DNA of 45,018 nt from Ilumatobacteraceae bacterium. Lineage in GTDB: Bacteria; Actinomycetota; Acidimicrobiia; Acidimicrobiales; Ilumatobacteraceae. Below are positions 1 to 8,690 of this stretch, piece after piece. The position numbers were made by a program, and so were the translations under genes. The notes below the pieces were generated by a model. That model saw only the letters and a program-made list of their open reading frames with translations, was not told the DNA's origin and made no database searches. The stretch spans positions 1 through 45,018 of the forward strand of contig JAJTFJ010000013.1 in assembly GCA_021298435.1 (NCBI GenBank), read 5' to 3'. Position 1 is the stretch's first letter. Each line of letters begins with the position of its first letter.

Positions 1-507
1 GGTCGTGCCATTGACGATGCCCATCACACGTGTCACTGGTTCACCACGCAGCGACTCACGCAAAGCACGAATAAGAGGAATACCACCAGCAACAGCGGCT
101 TCAAACAAGAGGTCAACACCGGCGGCATCGGACTGCGCCCACAATTCATGACCCACGTTTGCAAGGAGTTCTTTGTTGGCAGTGATCACAGGCTTGCCAT
201 GAGCAATGGCGGCTGCAATGAGTTCACGCGCAGGCTCGATTCCACCCATCACTTCAACGATCACATCGACCGTTGGATCATTCACGACGGAATGAGCGTC
301 CCGCGTGAGAACTCCCTCGGGTAGTTCCACTTCACGGTCACGGCTGATGTTGCGTACCGCAACACGAGAAATCTGGAGGCGAACCCCTGTGCGTGCCTCA
401 ATGACATCGGCCTGACGCTCGACCAGCTGGACGAGAGCAGCGCCGACATTGCCACAGCCAAGAAGGCCAATACGCACGACGGAAGGTGACTGGGGGGCTT
501 GTGCCAT
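1..507 (-). CDS. hom: Homoserine dehydrogenase, N-terminal part (cut by window edge)
   Basis: Homoserine dehydrogenase reduces aspartate semialdehyde to homoserine with NAD(P)H, the branch point towards threonine and methionine. The 169 visible codons begin MAQAPQSPSVVRIGLLGCGNVG and give the Rossmann dinucleotide motif GLLGCGNVGAA at about residues 14-24, then VEVMGGIEPAREL and the ITANKELLA segment typical of the family. The last visible residues, GIVNGT, belong to the start of the catalytic domain; the rest lies beyond base 1. The ATG at 507 has no clear Shine-Dalgarno site, but a TAGGCT hexamer lies 9 bases upstream. It follows lysA and a small zinc-ribbon gene on the same strand, an order common in actinobacteria (argS-lysA-hom). 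Confidence 0.93.
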   Translation of the reverse strand, partial: MAQAPQSPSVVRIGLLGCGNVGAALVQLVERQADVIEARTGVRLQISRVAVRNISRDREVELPEGVLTRDAHSVVNDPTVDVIVEVMGGIEPARELIAAAIAHGKPVITANKELLANVGHELWAQSDAAGVDLLFEAAVAGGIPLIRALRESLRGEPVTRVMGIVNGTT

Positions 508-568
508 AGGGGGACAAGCCTAGGGCTACCCCTGTGGATAACGAAAGGGTTTATTTCCCTTGCGGCGT

Positions 569-694
569 CTACCAGTCCTCGCCCGCATCCTCGAACTCAT
601 CCAACGTCAGGCCGCACGATTCGCACCGGACATCATTCCCGCCTGCATCAATAATGGGTCCACCACATTCTGGGCATTCATCACCATCGCGCAT
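569..694 (-). CDS. Small zinc-ribbon protein, 41 aa
   Basis: This 41-codon gene encodes a protein with two CxxC knuckles: CPECGG near residues 7-12 and CESCG near residues 24-28, followed by an acidic tail ending FEDAGEDW. This is the pattern of a single rubredoxin-like zinc ribbon. The ATG at 694 is preceded by AAGGGAG at good Shine-Dalgarno distance. An in-frame open stretch runs further upstream to 829 but overlaps lysA and lacks family character, so the short form is preferred. It sits between lysA and hom on the same strand and is probably cotranscribed. No specific function can be assigned; metal binding and a nucleic-acid or protein contact role are inference. Confidence 0.65.
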   Translation of the reverse strand: MRDGDECPECGGPIIDAGGNDVRCESCGLTLDEFEDAGEDW

Positions 695-758
695 ATTCAC
701 TCCCTTGTTTCTCCAAAAACTAAAGCAGGGGTGAGTCGCAGAGACCGACCGTGATGGG

Positions 759-2030
759 TCAGACGTCGAGGCGAATGAGGTCTTCGAGGGTCTCACGGCG
801 TGTGACGAGGCGAGCAACACCATTAGCAACGAAGACGATGGCTGGGCGCGGCACCTTGTTGTAGTTGCTTGCCATTGTGTAGCCGTATGCGCCGGTCACT
901 GGGGTAGCCAGAAGATCTCCGACCTGCACACCATCGGCGATGGGGGCATCCAGAATCAGAATGTCTCCGCTCTCGCAATGCTTCCCCACAATGCGCGCCT
1001 TCGCTGAGCGAGGTGCAGTAACCCGCAGTGGATCAAATGCTTCATACACGCTGCCATACATCATCGGGCGAGGGTTATCACTCATGCCGCCGTCGACCGA
1101 AACATACGTGCGGATGCCATTGATGGGCTTCACTGTTCCTACGGAGTACACCGTGATTGCAGCCGACGCAACAATGCTGCGACCTGGTTCGACATACACA
1201 ACTGTTCCCGCGGGCAATGCAGTCGTTGCACGGTGCAACACATCGGCCCATTGCTGCATTGTGGGCGCGGTGTCATCAGCGGTGTATGCAACACCCAAAC
1301 CTCCACCCAATGTGATTTCAGGAAGTGACAACGGAACAAAAAAATCCACCATCACACGCCATGCATCTTCAAAGTTCGCAACGGTGACCACATTGGAACC
1401 GATGTGACAGTGAATGCCGACAAGATCCATCGCCTGAGATGAACGCGCACGCTCGACTGCTCGATGTGCATCACCGTTATTGAGATTGAAACCAAACTTC
1501 GAATCGTCTTGACCCGTGGACACATACGCATGTGTTTCCACGTGCAGCCCTGGAGTGATGCGTAACTGCACTCGCGGAGCAGGCAAACCCTCAGCATGCA
1601 ACCGTTCAATCCGCTCGATCTCATCAAAGCTGTCAATCACGATGTGTCGAACTCCAGCAGTCATTGCTGTACGAAGTTCATCCTCCGACTTGTTATTACC
1701 GTGCATCACACAGCGACTTGCTGGAACACCTGCGTTCAAAGCGACAAACAATTCACCACCGGTTGCAACATCAAGTAACAAGCCTTCTTCATTCATCAAC
1801 TGCACAACGGCTGTGTTGATGAATGCCTTCGTTGCATAGATCACTCGATCAGCACCGAACGCCGCTACTGCCTCGCGGCCTGTTTCGCGCAGATGCTGCT
1901 CGTCATAGATGAATGTGGGCGTGCCGAATTGAGCAGCAATATCGGCCACCGCCACCCCACCGATAGACAAGGCACCATCAGCATTGACCGATGCCGTTCT
2001 CGGCAGGAGACGCATCTCGATGGCGCTCAC
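759..2030 (-). CDS. lysA: Diaminopimelate decarboxylase
   Basis: LysA is a fold-type III pyridoxal-phosphate enzyme that decarboxylates meso-diaminopimelate to L-lysine in the cytosol. The 423-residue length is normal. YATKAF carries the expected cofactor lysine (K68). GIHCHIGSN, the glycine-rich [13 protein letters not shown] (phosphate and substrate contacts), HCESGD (catalytic cysteine of the partner subunit) and [12 protein letters not shown] all match the family in order. The ATG at 2030 overlaps the argS stop codon by 4 bases (ATGA), so translation is probably coupled. Downstream are the small zinc-ribbon gene and hom, so lysine and threonine/methionine synthesis share one transcript with arginyl-tRNA synthetase. 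Confidence 0.96.
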   Translation of the reverse strand: MSAIEMRLLPRTASVNADGALSIGGVAVADIAAQFGTPTFIYDEQHLRETGREAVAAFGADRVIYATKAFINTAVVQLMNEEGLLLDVATGGELFVALNAGVPASRCVMHGNNKSEDELRTAMTAGVRHIVIDSFDEIERIERLHAEGLPAPRVQLRITPGLHVETHAYVSTGQDDSKFGFNLNNGDAHRAVERARSSQAMDLVGIHCHIGSNVVTVANFEDAWRVMVDFFVPLSLPEITLGGGLGVAYTADDTAPTMQQWADVLHRATTALPAGTVVYVEPGRSIVASAAITVYSVGTVKPINGIRTYVSVDGGMSDNPRPMMYGSVYEAFDPLRVTAPRSAKARIVGKHCESGDILILDAPIADGVQVGDLLATPVTGAYGYTMASNYNKVPRPAIVFVANGVARLVTRRETLEDLIRLDV

Positions 2031-3760
2031 ATCTGCTCCGGTGCACGAATACCCAATAATGACAGTCCTTGTTCCATGACACGAGCTGTTGCATCACACA
2101 ATGCAAGACGTGATTCACGAGTCTCTTCATGGCCAGTCTTGAGCACAGGACAATGCTCGTAGAACGCAGTGAAGTCGGTCGCCAAGTCAAAGAGATACGT
2201 ACACAGCTTGTGAGGGCTCAACGTGTCAATCATTTCCCACACTGCAGAGTCGAAACGCAGAATGCGCAAGGCAAGAGCACGTTCTTGGGGTTCTGCCAAC
2301 GATGGGGTCACACCGCGAACAGACACGCGAGAGACATCTGCACGACGGAAGATGCTGCAGATACGTGCGTGCGCATATTGAAGGTACGGCGCTGTGTTCC
2401 CTTCAAAGGACAGCATCCGTTCCCAGTCAAAGATGTAGTCCTTTATACGATCAGTGCTGAGGTCGGAGTACTTCACTGCTCCGATACCAATCATGTTGGC
2501 AACAGCCGAGCGATCTGCTTCGGACATGTCTGGATTCTTTTCAACGACTGCAGCCTCAGCACGCACAACAGCTTCATCGAGCAATGCAGCGAGCTTCACT
2601 GTTTCACCAGCACGACTCTTCAGGATCTTGCGGTCAGAGCCCAACACACTGCCAAACGACACGTGGTTCATCACGTAACCCTCGGGCATCCACTTCGCCA
2701 TGCGGGCCACTGCTTCCACCATCTGCAAGTGCTGCGCTTGTGGCGCACCCACGACATACAGAACTGTGCGGGCACCGACGCGTTCAACACGATCAATCAC
2801 GCAGCCAAGGTCAGACGTGGCGTAGTTATAGCCACCATCACCCTTACGAATAATCAATGGCAACGGTTCGTTTTCGCGATTGGTGAAGCCATCAGGGAAC
2901 ACAACCTCTGCGCCATCGCTCTCCACCAACAAACCACTGTCGCGCAAACGGTCAACAACAACCGACAACAAGTCGTTGTATGCACTCTCACCCATGAGGT
3001 CATCATCGGTGAGCAACACATCAAGCTGCGTGTATACCTTGTTGAAGTATCGAGTGCTTTCTTTCACCAAAGTGCGCCACAGACGCATGGTGTCTTCGTC
3101 GCCGCCTTGCAACATCACCACGCGATGACGAGCACGGGTCTTGAATTCATCAGAGGCCTCAAACTTGGCGCGCGCCTGCTTGTAAAAGCCATCGAGGTCG
3201 CCGACACCAAGTTCGTGTGCGGCATTTTCTTCACCAAGGTCGATGAGGTGCTCGATCAACATGCCGAATGGTGTGCCCCAGTCGCCAATGTGGTTCTCGC
3301 GTACAACCGTGTGCCCAACAAAACCCATGACGCGCACAAGTGCATCGCCAATCACTGTCGAGCGAAGGTGGCCGACATGCATTTCTTTTGCCACGTTCGG
3401 TGCGGAGTAATCGATGACGACTGTATGAGGATCATCTGACCCGCGAACACCCAATGTGTTCTCTGACATGGCAAGCGTCAACTGCTGCGCAAGATAGTCA
3501 TCAGAGAACACCAAGTTGATAAAGCCAGGTCCCGCAATTTCTGTCGACGTAAGAATGTCGGACAAATCACCTGCGGCATCCAAAGCCTTTTGTGCCACTT
3601 CCCGTGGCTGCAGACCCATTGTCTTGGCAATCGCCAGAGCACCATTGGCCTGGGCATCAGCTCGGTCACTCGGGCGCACCACTGGATCAACAGCCGTGCC
3701 GGCGACAGCCGAAAAGGCGTCTGCCAAGCGACGAGAGATGGAGATGATTGGATCGGCCAT
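2027..3760 (-). CDS. argS: Arginyl-tRNA synthetase
   Basis: ArgS is a class I aminoacyl-tRNA synthetase that charges tRNA-Arg. From the chosen start MADPIIS it is 577 residues, within the family range. The class I signature HVGHLRSTVIGDAL is present and the KMSKS-equivalent loop reads DRKILKSRAGETVKL, as in many bacterial ArgS. The C-terminal anticodon-binding helices contain the typical NTAPYLQYAHARI segment. The frame stays open to an ATG at 3811, but that extension is not conserved in character; the ATG at 3760 lies 9 bases after a CAGAAT hexamer like those before other genes here. A tRNA-Arg gene lies divergently about 90 bases away. The stop overlaps the lysA start. Confidence 0.95.
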   Translation of the reverse strand: MADPIISISRRLADAFSAVAGTAVDPVVRPSDRADAQANGALAIAKTMGLQPREVAQKALDAAGDLSDILTSTEIAGPGFINLVFSDDYLAQQLTLAMSENTLGVRGSDDPHTVVIDYSAPNVAKEMHVGHLRSTVIGDALVRVMGFVGHTVVRENHIGDWGTPFGMLIEHLIDLGEENAAHELGVGDLDGFYKQARAKFEASDEFKTRARHRVVMLQGGDEDTMRLWRTLVKESTRYFNKVYTQLDVLLTDDDLMGESAYNDLLSVVVDRLRDSGLLVESDGAEVVFPDGFTNRENEPLPLIIRKGDGGYNYATSDLGCVIDRVERVGARTVLYVVGAPQAQHLQMVEAVARMAKWMPEGYVMNHVSFGSVLGSDRKILKSRAGETVKLAALLDEAVVRAEAAVVEKNPDMSEADRSAVANMIGIGAVKYSDLSTDRIKDYIFDWERMLSFEGNTAPYLQYAHARICSIFRRADVSRVSVRGVTPSLAEPQERALALRILRFDSAVWEMIDTLSPHKLCTYLFDLATDFTAFYEHCPVLKTGHEETRESRLALCDATARVMEQGLSLLGIRAPEQM

Positions 3761-3850
3761 GGGTTCTCTATTCTGCCCCGTTTCGTGGCGCTGAACAGGT
3801 TCCAATTTCATGTGCCATAGACTGAGGTCAGCGCGTGTCCATCACGTCAC

Positions 3851-3926
3851 GCTCACGTAGCTCAGCGGATAGAGCACTTGCCTCCGGAGCAAGGGGTCGC
3901 AGGTTCAATTCCTGCCGTGGGCGCCA
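3851..3926 (+). tRNA. tRNA-Arg, anticodon CCG
   Basis: A complete cloverleaf is visible. The acceptor stem GCTCACG pairs with CGTGGGC (one T-G pair), the anticodon arm is CTTGC/GCAAG around the loop CTCCGGA, and the T arm is GCAGG/CCTGC around TTCAATT. The anticodon CCG reads the arginine codon CGG. The discriminator base is G and the 3' CCA is encoded. The gene is divergent from argS, whose product charges it. Confidence 0.95.
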
Positions 3927-3971
3927 CTATCCCTCAGCGGCGCCAGCTTTTGTCCCAGAAGCGCCAGCGAT

Positions 3972-4541
3972 CTAACTGGTCATGCCTTGCAGGCCCACGA
4001 ATGACCGTGCCAACTCGATCTCACCCATGTGGCGCATGCCGTGCTGATACAGCCAGCACTCAATTGCATCTAACACCGTGATGCCCTCAGGACCAGCCAC
4101 GCGAGCGGAGAAGGTATTTGCCACCTGCGGACCAAAGGGTCGCGGAATCACCAAACGAGTCAACTCTTCTGGCTGTAGTTCTGCGAGATACTTCTCGATA
4201 CGAGCGAAGACCTTGTTCATGTAATCAATGAATGCTTCGTAGTTGCCAATTTGTTGCACATGCATCTCTTCGACTGTGCGGTGCTTGCCATGATCAGGAA
4301 TTTCAAGATTGATTGCAGCAAGAATTTCATCGTTACAGATATACGGCTCACCCGTCAGGATCATCATCGATGCGTCAATCATGTTCACCCAGTGGAACAG
4401 AGAGAAAGCAATCGGCATCACGAGGTCCTTCTCGCGGTGATTGACCTGCTCGATAGTCATCGTTGCCGTTGCATCTTCATACAACGAGAACAATGCGCGG
4501 AAGCGACGACGTAGTGAATCAAGAATTAGTTCATCCGACAT
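3972..4541 (-). CDS. DinB superfamily protein
   Basis: The 189-residue product looks like a DinB/YfiT-type four-helix bundle, a family of metal-binding enzymes of which some are mycothiol- or bacillithiol-dependent transferases. The spaced histidines expected for metal binding are visible: FSLFHWVNMID near residue 50 and QHGMRHMGE near residues 166-174. The ATG at 4541 follows AAGGGG at a good distance. It is a single gene: thioesterase and yqeY upstream are separated from it by 44 bases on the same strand and could be cotranscribed. The substrate is unknown. A mycothiol link would be plausible in an actinobacterium but is inference only. Confidence 0.7.
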   Translation of the reverse strand: MSDELILDSLRRRFRALFSLYEDATATMTIEQVNHREKDLVMPIAFSLFHWVNMIDASMMILTGEPYICNDEILAAINLEIPDHGKHRTVEEMHVQQIGNYEAFIDYMNKVFARIEKYLAELQPEELTRLVIPRPFGPQVANTFSARVAGPEGITVLDAIECWLYQHGMRHMGEIELARSFVGLQGMTS

Positions 4542-4585
4542 GATGGTCCCCTTTCGCCCTTGCAGGGCTCGTCCTTAGTGTTCTA

Positions 4586-5209
4586 CTACCGCGACGCATC
4601 GCGTGCATCGGAAACGAGTGCATTGAATTTTTCGTCAGCCAAGAACACAAAGACGGCTTCTGCCGAAGCAGTGACCTTGCCATCGTGGTAAATCTCGCCT
4701 GTCACGATGAACTTGCGCTCGTGTACCGACTCAATACGGGCTTCCACAGTGAGGTCTGCGTTGATTGGTGTCGGGCGTTTGTAGGTGATGTTCAGCCCAC
4801 CCGTGACGCAGTTTCGCCCTGTGAGGTGACGGGTACGACCCAGAGCATCGTCTAACAACGCAGCCACCATTCCACCGTGCACACAAGCGGGTGGGCCTTG
4901 GTAACTCTCATTGAAAAGGACTTGTGCCGAGATGGAGTTCTCTCCGTACTCATACGTCACTGGTGGAGCAATCGGATTGAACGGACCGGACAACGGGCTG
5001 CGTGTGTAGCGAACATCAGACGACTGACCAAGACCCATCGATCCTGCAGCGGACATCAGCTCACTTAGCTTTTCTGCCGTCGCAGCCATCTCTTCATCGT
5101 CATGTGCTGGATGCACGTGATAAATCGCTTTGAGTGAACGACGCAGCGACGCAGCGACGCGCTTCATCGTTGGCGAGAGCCCAACAAGTTGTGGTGCCGG
5201 ATCAGACAT
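4586..5209 (-). CDS. Hotdog-fold thioesterase (PaaI-like)
   Basis: This 207-residue protein has the hotdog thioesterase core in its second half: the segment PPACVHGGMVAALLDDALG near residues 104-122, with the conserved HGG turn and acidic DD pair, then GGLNITYKRPTP and the strand VEARIESVHERKFIVTGEIY. Such proteins hydrolyse acyl-CoA thioesters in the cytosol. The N-terminal 60 residues are helical and look specific to a subfamily. Its ATG overlaps the yqeY stop by one base (TGATG), so the two genes are translationally coupled. The acyl substrate cannot be told from sequence. Confidence 0.8.
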   Translation of the reverse strand: MSDPAPQLVGLSPTMKRVAASLRRSLKAIYHVHPAHDDEEMAATAEKLSELMSAAGSMGLGQSSDVRYTRSPLSGPFNPIAPPVTYEYGENSISAQVLFNESYQGPPACVHGGMVAALLDDALGRTRHLTGRNCVTGGLNITYKRPTPINADLTVEARIESVHERKFIVTGEIYHDGKVTASAEAVFVFLADEKFNALVSDARDASR

Positions 5210-5670
5210 CAGGCAAGCGCAGCCTTCACGAGATCTGCAATCTTTGATCCGTCAGCAGATGAGCCCGCACGTTCGCGCACTGCTTTGACGACGGCACCCA
5301 TTGCTTTCATTCCGGTGTTGCCATTCGCAGCAGCGGTAGCAACTTCTTCGGCCACGATGGCACCGAGTTCATCATCAGACATCGCTGCAGGCAAATACGC
5401 CATCAGCACTTCTGCTTCTGCTTTTTCCTGTGCCGCAGCATCTGCTCGGCCATTCTGTTCGTACACCTCGGCAGATTCCATCCGCTTCTTTGCTTCGGCC
5501 TGCAGAACTTTGATGACCTGATCATCATTGAGTTCGACTGCCTCTGTGCCCGCAACTTCTGCGTTTGTAATTGCAGACAACGCCATTCGCAAAGTCGACT
5601 TCTTCAGTTCCTCGCGAGCTTTCATTGCAGCAGTCATGTCGTTCTTGAGGGTCTCTTTAAGGGAAGTCAC
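5209..5670 (-). CDS. GatB/YqeY domain protein
   Basis: The 153-residue protein is a stand-alone GatB/YqeY domain, related to the tRNA-binding tail of the GatB subunit of the tRNA amidotransferase. It opens with SLKETLKNDMTAAMKARE and contains the usual KSTLRMALSAI and LPAAMSDDELGAIV segments and ends SKIADLVKAAL. The family is widespread, and a role in tRNA-dependent amidation or tRNA handling is suspected but not proved. The start is GTG at 5670, placed exactly 6 bases after a CAGAAT hexamer on the minus strand, which suggests a leaderless mRNA. The thioesterase gene follows with a one-base overlap. Confidence 0.85.
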   Translation of the reverse strand: MTSLKETLKNDMTAAMKAREELKKSTLRMALSAITNAEVAGTEAVELNDDQVIKVLQAEAKKRMESAEVYEQNGRADAAAQEKAEAEVLMAYLPAAMSDDELGAIVAEEVATAAANGNTGMKAMGAVVKAVRERAGSSADGSKIADLVKAALA

Positions 5671-5676
5671 AGGTCA

Positions 5677-5682
5677 ATTCTG
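5677..5682 (-). promoter_or_regulatory. Leaderless-type -10 hexamer before yqeY-like gene
   Basis: The minus-strand hexamer CAGAAT is followed by six bases (TGACCT) and then the GTG start. The same CAGAAT-N6-start layout occurs before the second glnK and the molybdopterin oxidoreductase gene. Confidence 0.5.
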
Positions 5683-5736
5683 CCATGAGTGGCTCACAGT
5701 TCGCCTGATGAGACGTATCTCTGACACAGTGTTTAC

Positions 5737-6396
5737 GTGTCTACGTACGATTATTTCCCTGCACCGCCAGAAGGCGGAAAGTTGATTCACACCCGTCGGT
5801 ATGAGATCCGGACGTACAAAATGAACGAAGACATGTTCCTCATGCGTGGCGTCATCTTCGATGAGAAGCCTGCGGGCCTGTATGTCAAGGAAGATCCAGA
5901 GACCCTCTGGGTGCACCACATGATCGTTGATCTCGAAGTGGCATTCCCCTCGTTGGAGATTGTCGGCGCAAACGTTGAATTCCACGAGCGCCCTCACACA
6001 CACTGCACCGACATTGTCCCCGCCTACGACAAGCTGGTCGGACTTTCCATCGCACGTGGCTTCAACGCAAAGGTGAAGGAACTGTTTGGCGGACCTCGCG
6101 GATGCACTCACATCGGGGCGATGTTGACTGCGATGGCTCCGGTTGCGATTCAGAGCATCTGGTCGATGCGCATGGGTTCACCCAATGTCTCGTCAGAGCA
6201 GCGCGCTGCAATGACTAAAGAGGATCGTCGCCGTGGATACGCCATGAACCTCAACACGTGCCACATGTGGGACGAAAACGGACAGATGGTGTCTGAGATC
6301 GAACAAGGCCTTCCAATTGAAGTTCCCCTCTGGATCTCCAAGCGATTCAAGAAGCTGGGCTTGGGCGACGAAGAGTGGGAGAAGATGCGCGGCTAA
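5737..6396 (+). CDS. DUF2889 family protein
   Basis: The 219-residue protein matches the DUF2889 family, which has no known biochemical role. Conserved points visible are MRGVIFDEKPAG, the C-x-D segment HTHCTDIVPAYDKLVGL, the GFNAKVKELFGGPRGCTHI motif and NTCHMWDENG near the end. The repeated Cys and His residues suggest a metal or substrate site, which is inference. Translation starts at GTG 5737; six bases before it stands CACAGT, again like the leaderless promoters in this window. It diverges from the yqeY gene and has no operon partner on its strand; the next gene, doxX, converges with it. Confidence 0.75.
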   Translation: MSTYDYFPAPPEGGKLIHTRRYEIRTYKMNEDMFLMRGVIFDEKPAGLYVKEDPETLWVHHMIVDLEVAFPSLEIVGANVEFHERPHTHCTDIVPAYDKLVGLSIARGFNAKVKELFGGPRGCTHIGAMLTAMAPVAIQSIWSMRMGSPNVSSEQRAAMTKEDRRRGYAMNLNTCHMWDENGQMVSEIEQGLPIEVPLWISKRFKKLGLGDEEWEKMRG

Positions 6397-6420
6397 ACGC
6401 GCACTTCAGTTCTTGGCGAT

Positions 6421-6771
6421 TCAACGCGCCAATGTGGTGAGAACGAACAACATCGACACCACAAGCAACACAAATGCTGGAGCAGTGTCTTGAATGCTGT
6501 CTTTGACACGCGTGTGAGTTGTTGTTGCAATTGCAAAGTACGCACACAAACACGCACCTGTCACTTGCGCTAAGCGAATATTGCCGAATCCGACAATGAG
6601 ACCAATCGCGGCTGCAATTTTGATCGCACCTAACACCGGAACCGCATTCAAGGGCACACGCAAGCGATTCATTGTTTGCACAATCTGAGCGGGCTTCATG
6701 AAATCCAGAACACCAGTGCCAACACACGCAACGATCAGCAGAACGGCAAGGATGCGAGAAACAAGAGTCAT
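6421..6771 (-). CDS. DoxX family membrane protein
   Basis: The 116-residue protein has four hydrophobic helices (about residues 3-22, 45-63, 68-85 and 97-114), the normal topology of DoxX/MauE-like small membrane proteins. The first loop carries FMKPAQIVQTM, as usual in the family. Some relatives take part in thiosulfate:quinone oxidation or redox defence, but no such role can be read from this copy. The ATG at 6771 lies six bases after the hexamer TAAGGT on the minus strand, with no Shine-Dalgarno site. It converges with the DUF2889 gene. Confidence 0.8.
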   Translation of the reverse strand: MTLVSRILAVLLIVACVGTGVLDFMKPAQIVQTMNRLRVPLNAVPVLGAIKIAAAIGLIVGFGNIRLAQVTGACLCAYFAIATTTHTRVKDSIQDTAPAFVLLVVSMLFVLTTLAR

Positions 6772-6777
6772 GGTGCA

Positions 6778-6783
6778 ACCTTA
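6778..6783 (-). promoter_or_regulatory. Leaderless-type -10 hexamer before doxX
   Basis: Minus-strand TAAGGT fits the actinobacterial -10 consensus TANNNT and is followed by six bases (TGCACC) and the ATG of the DoxX gene. A transcript begun at the usual distance would start at the ATG itself. Confidence 0.5.
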
Positions 6784-6818
6784 GGCAACAACCCGTGGTG
6801 CCTGTGGCACGTCATGCG

Positions 6819-7331
6819 TTATGCCTGTGCTGACTTTTGTTTCTCTAAGTCAAGAAGCCACGACTTGACGTGTAATCCACCGCCAAAACCAGTGAGCGAA
6901 CCATCCGCACCCACCACACGATGACATGGCAAAACAATGACTACGGGATTACGGCCATTCGCGGAGCCAATTGCACGTGTTGCCTTTGGTCGACCAATCG
7001 ATGCGGCCTGTTGTGCGTACGACACTGTTGCACCAAACGGAATCTTGGCCAATGCATTCCACGCGTCCACTTGGAACTCAGTGCCCTGCAAGTCGAGAGG
7101 CAAATCAAATGATGTGCGATCACCAGCGAGGTATTCGCATAACTGCGTCAATGCAGAAGCAACGACAGGATGTTCAGAATCATCACGCACAACCATGTCG
7201 ACATACGACTTCGGATGAGCATCTTCTTCAAACGTGATGTAACGAACACCACGATGTGACGCCACCACCGTCAGCAACCCGAACGGCGCTTGAAGCGTGC
7301 CGCGCGAGAAGATGACGGTTTCGGCTGTCAT
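6819..7331 (-). CDS. ogt: Methylated-DNA--protein-cysteine methyltransferase
   Basis: This suicide enzyme removes alkyl groups from O6 of guanine and O4 of thymine by transferring them to its own cysteine. The active site IVLPCHRVVG is intact (Cys136 from the chosen start), preceded by the RAIGSANGRNP helix and the asparagine hinge, and followed by GSLTGFGGG and WLLDLE. The length of 170 residues is that of a stand-alone Ogt/MGMT. The frame is open two TTG codons further up, but ATG at 7331 is the natural start, 6 bases after the acyl-CoA dehydrogenase stop. No Ada-type regulatory domain is present. Confidence 0.92.
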   Translation of the reverse strand: MTAETVIFSRGTLQAPFGLLTVVASHRGVRYITFEEDAHPKSYVDMVVRDDSEHPVVASALTQLCEYLAGDRTSFDLPLDLQGTEFQVDAWNALAKIPFGATVSYAQQAASIGRPKATRAIGSANGRNPVVIVLPCHRVVGADGSLTGFGGGLHVKSWLLDLEKQKSAQA

Positions 7332-7337
7332 CAACAA

Positions 7338-8573
7338 TTACTTGTTCTGTGGTTCTTTTGGAAGACCAAGAACGCGCTCACCAACGATGTTGCGCTGAAT
7401 CTGGCTTGTTCCACCCCAAATGGTTTCGGAACGAGAGAAGAAGAAAGCTGACATCATGCCGCTGACGGGGTACCCCTCACGACGCTTTTCGCGTGCGGTA
7501 CCTGGCCAGTTGCCGTCACCCATTGCGTAGTCAACAAGCATTGCGTTCGCGCCGCTGATGTCAAGTGCAAGCTCCATTGCTTCCTTGTGCATTTCGGTCC
7601 AGAACATCTTGTTGGTTGCACCAAGTGCAGCCATGCTCGGATCCTTCTTGCCCATGAGAGTGGTGGAAAGAGAACGAAGACCGTTGATCTTGAGGATCTG
7701 AATCTTGGTGTAGTAGTTCATGAGGCGCTGACGGATCTTTGGATCGTTGATTGCGCCGTTGTCCTTTGCACCACGAACCATTGCCTTGTACTCAGACTCG
7801 AAACGGCGGTAACCGGTGGTTGCACTCATGCCGCGCTCGAAAGCAAGCGTGGAGTTTGTAACGACCCAGCCGTTGTTCACGCCGCCAACAACATTGTCCT
7901 TCGGGCAGCGTGCATTGTCGAAGAACACTTCACAGAACTCTGCGGTGCCGTCTGGCTGCACGATGCCGCGCACTTCAACACCCTTTTGCTTCATCGGAAC
8001 GAGCAAGTAGGAGATGCCCTTGTGCTTTGGCGCATCAGGATCTGTACGTGTGAGAAGGAAGCAGTAGTCAGCGTGGTGGCCCTGTGTGGTCCACACCTTC
8101 TGACCATTGATGACCCATTCGTCACCGTCAAGAACTGCAGTTGTCTTCAAGCTTGCAAGGTCAGAGCCAGAGTTTGGCTCGGAGAAACCTTGGCACCAGC
8201 GCATGCTGCCATTGAGAATTTGTGGAAGGAATTCCTTTTTCTGCTCTTCAGTACCCCACTGAAGAAGTGTTGGGCCCACGAGCGTGTCACCAAAGAAGTC
8301 GGCACGCATCGGAGCCTTCGCGTTTGCGAACTCTTCCGACAACACAACGCCTTGCATGGTGCTGAGACCCTTGCCGCCGTATTCCTTTGGCCATGTTGCA
8401 CAAATCCAACCGCCAGAGAACAACTTGCTTGGCCATTCATCATTGAATTTCTTGCGCTCGTCATTCGACATTTCGAAGTCTTTGTCAAACCAGCCCTTCG
8501 GCAGGTTGTCCTTCAGCCAGGCGCGGATCTCCGCGCGGAACTGTTCGTCTTCGGGGGCATAGGTGAGTTCCAT
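7338..8573 (-). CDS. Acyl-CoA dehydrogenase
   Basis: This flavoenzyme of the FadE type oxidises an acyl-CoA to the 2-enoyl-CoA and passes electrons to ETF, which is encoded in this window at 20-21.8 kb. The 411-residue chain from MELTYAP shows the standard order: an N-terminal helical domain with WPKEYGGKGLS, the mid-domain WCQGFSEPNSGSDLASL flavin-binding stretch, KVWTTQGHHADY, then the C-terminal helical domain with ETIWGGTSQIQRN and ERVLGLP. The GTG at 8609 is open in frame, but ATG 8573 fits both family starts and an upstream GGAA. The physiological substrate is unknown. Confidence 0.9.
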   Translation of the reverse strand: MELTYAPEDEQFRAEIRAWLKDNLPKGWFDKDFEMSNDERKKFNDEWPSKLFSGGWICATWPKEYGGKGLSTMQGVVLSEEFANAKAPMRADFFGDTLVGPTLLQWGTEEQKKEFLPQILNGSMRWCQGFSEPNSGSDLASLKTTAVLDGDEWVINGQKVWTTQGHHADYCFLLTRTDPDAPKHKGISYLLVPMKQKGVEVRGIVQPDGTAEFCEVFFDNARCPKDNVVGGVNNGWVVTNSTLAFERGMSATTGYRRFESEYKAMVRGAKDNGAINDPKIRQRLMNYYTKIQILKINGLRSLSTTLMGKKDPSMAALGATNKMFWTEMHKEAMELALDISGANAMLVDYAMGDGNWPGTAREKRREGYPVSGMMSAFFFSRSETIWGGTSQIQRNIVGERVLGLPKEPQNK

Positions 8574-8677
8574 GAGTTCCGATTCTGTCGGAAAATTCTC
8601 CGATTCCACGAATTCTGGTGCTGTGTCCGTTCACACACCATTCACAGGGGGCGAACAACCCTGAAAACTGTTGTTCC

Positions 8678-8683
8678 TAGGGT
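8678..8683 (+). promoter_or_regulatory. Candidate -10 hexamer before the winged-helix gene
   Basis: TAGGGT fits TANNNT and lies seven bases before the ATG at 8691. No convincing -35 element is visible at 16-18 bases upstream. Confidence 0.4.
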
Positions 8684-8690
8684 CAGACCC

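Noticed and set aside
2129-3439. Long open frame (436 codons) on the + strand opposite argS
   Set aside because: It is antisense to a well-supported argS and its translation has no recognisable domain; it arises from the codon pattern of argS.
7587-8690. Upstream part of a + strand frame leading into the winged-helix gene
   Set aside because: This part is antisense to the acyl-CoA dehydrogenase; only the segment from 8691 has a domain and a start signal.
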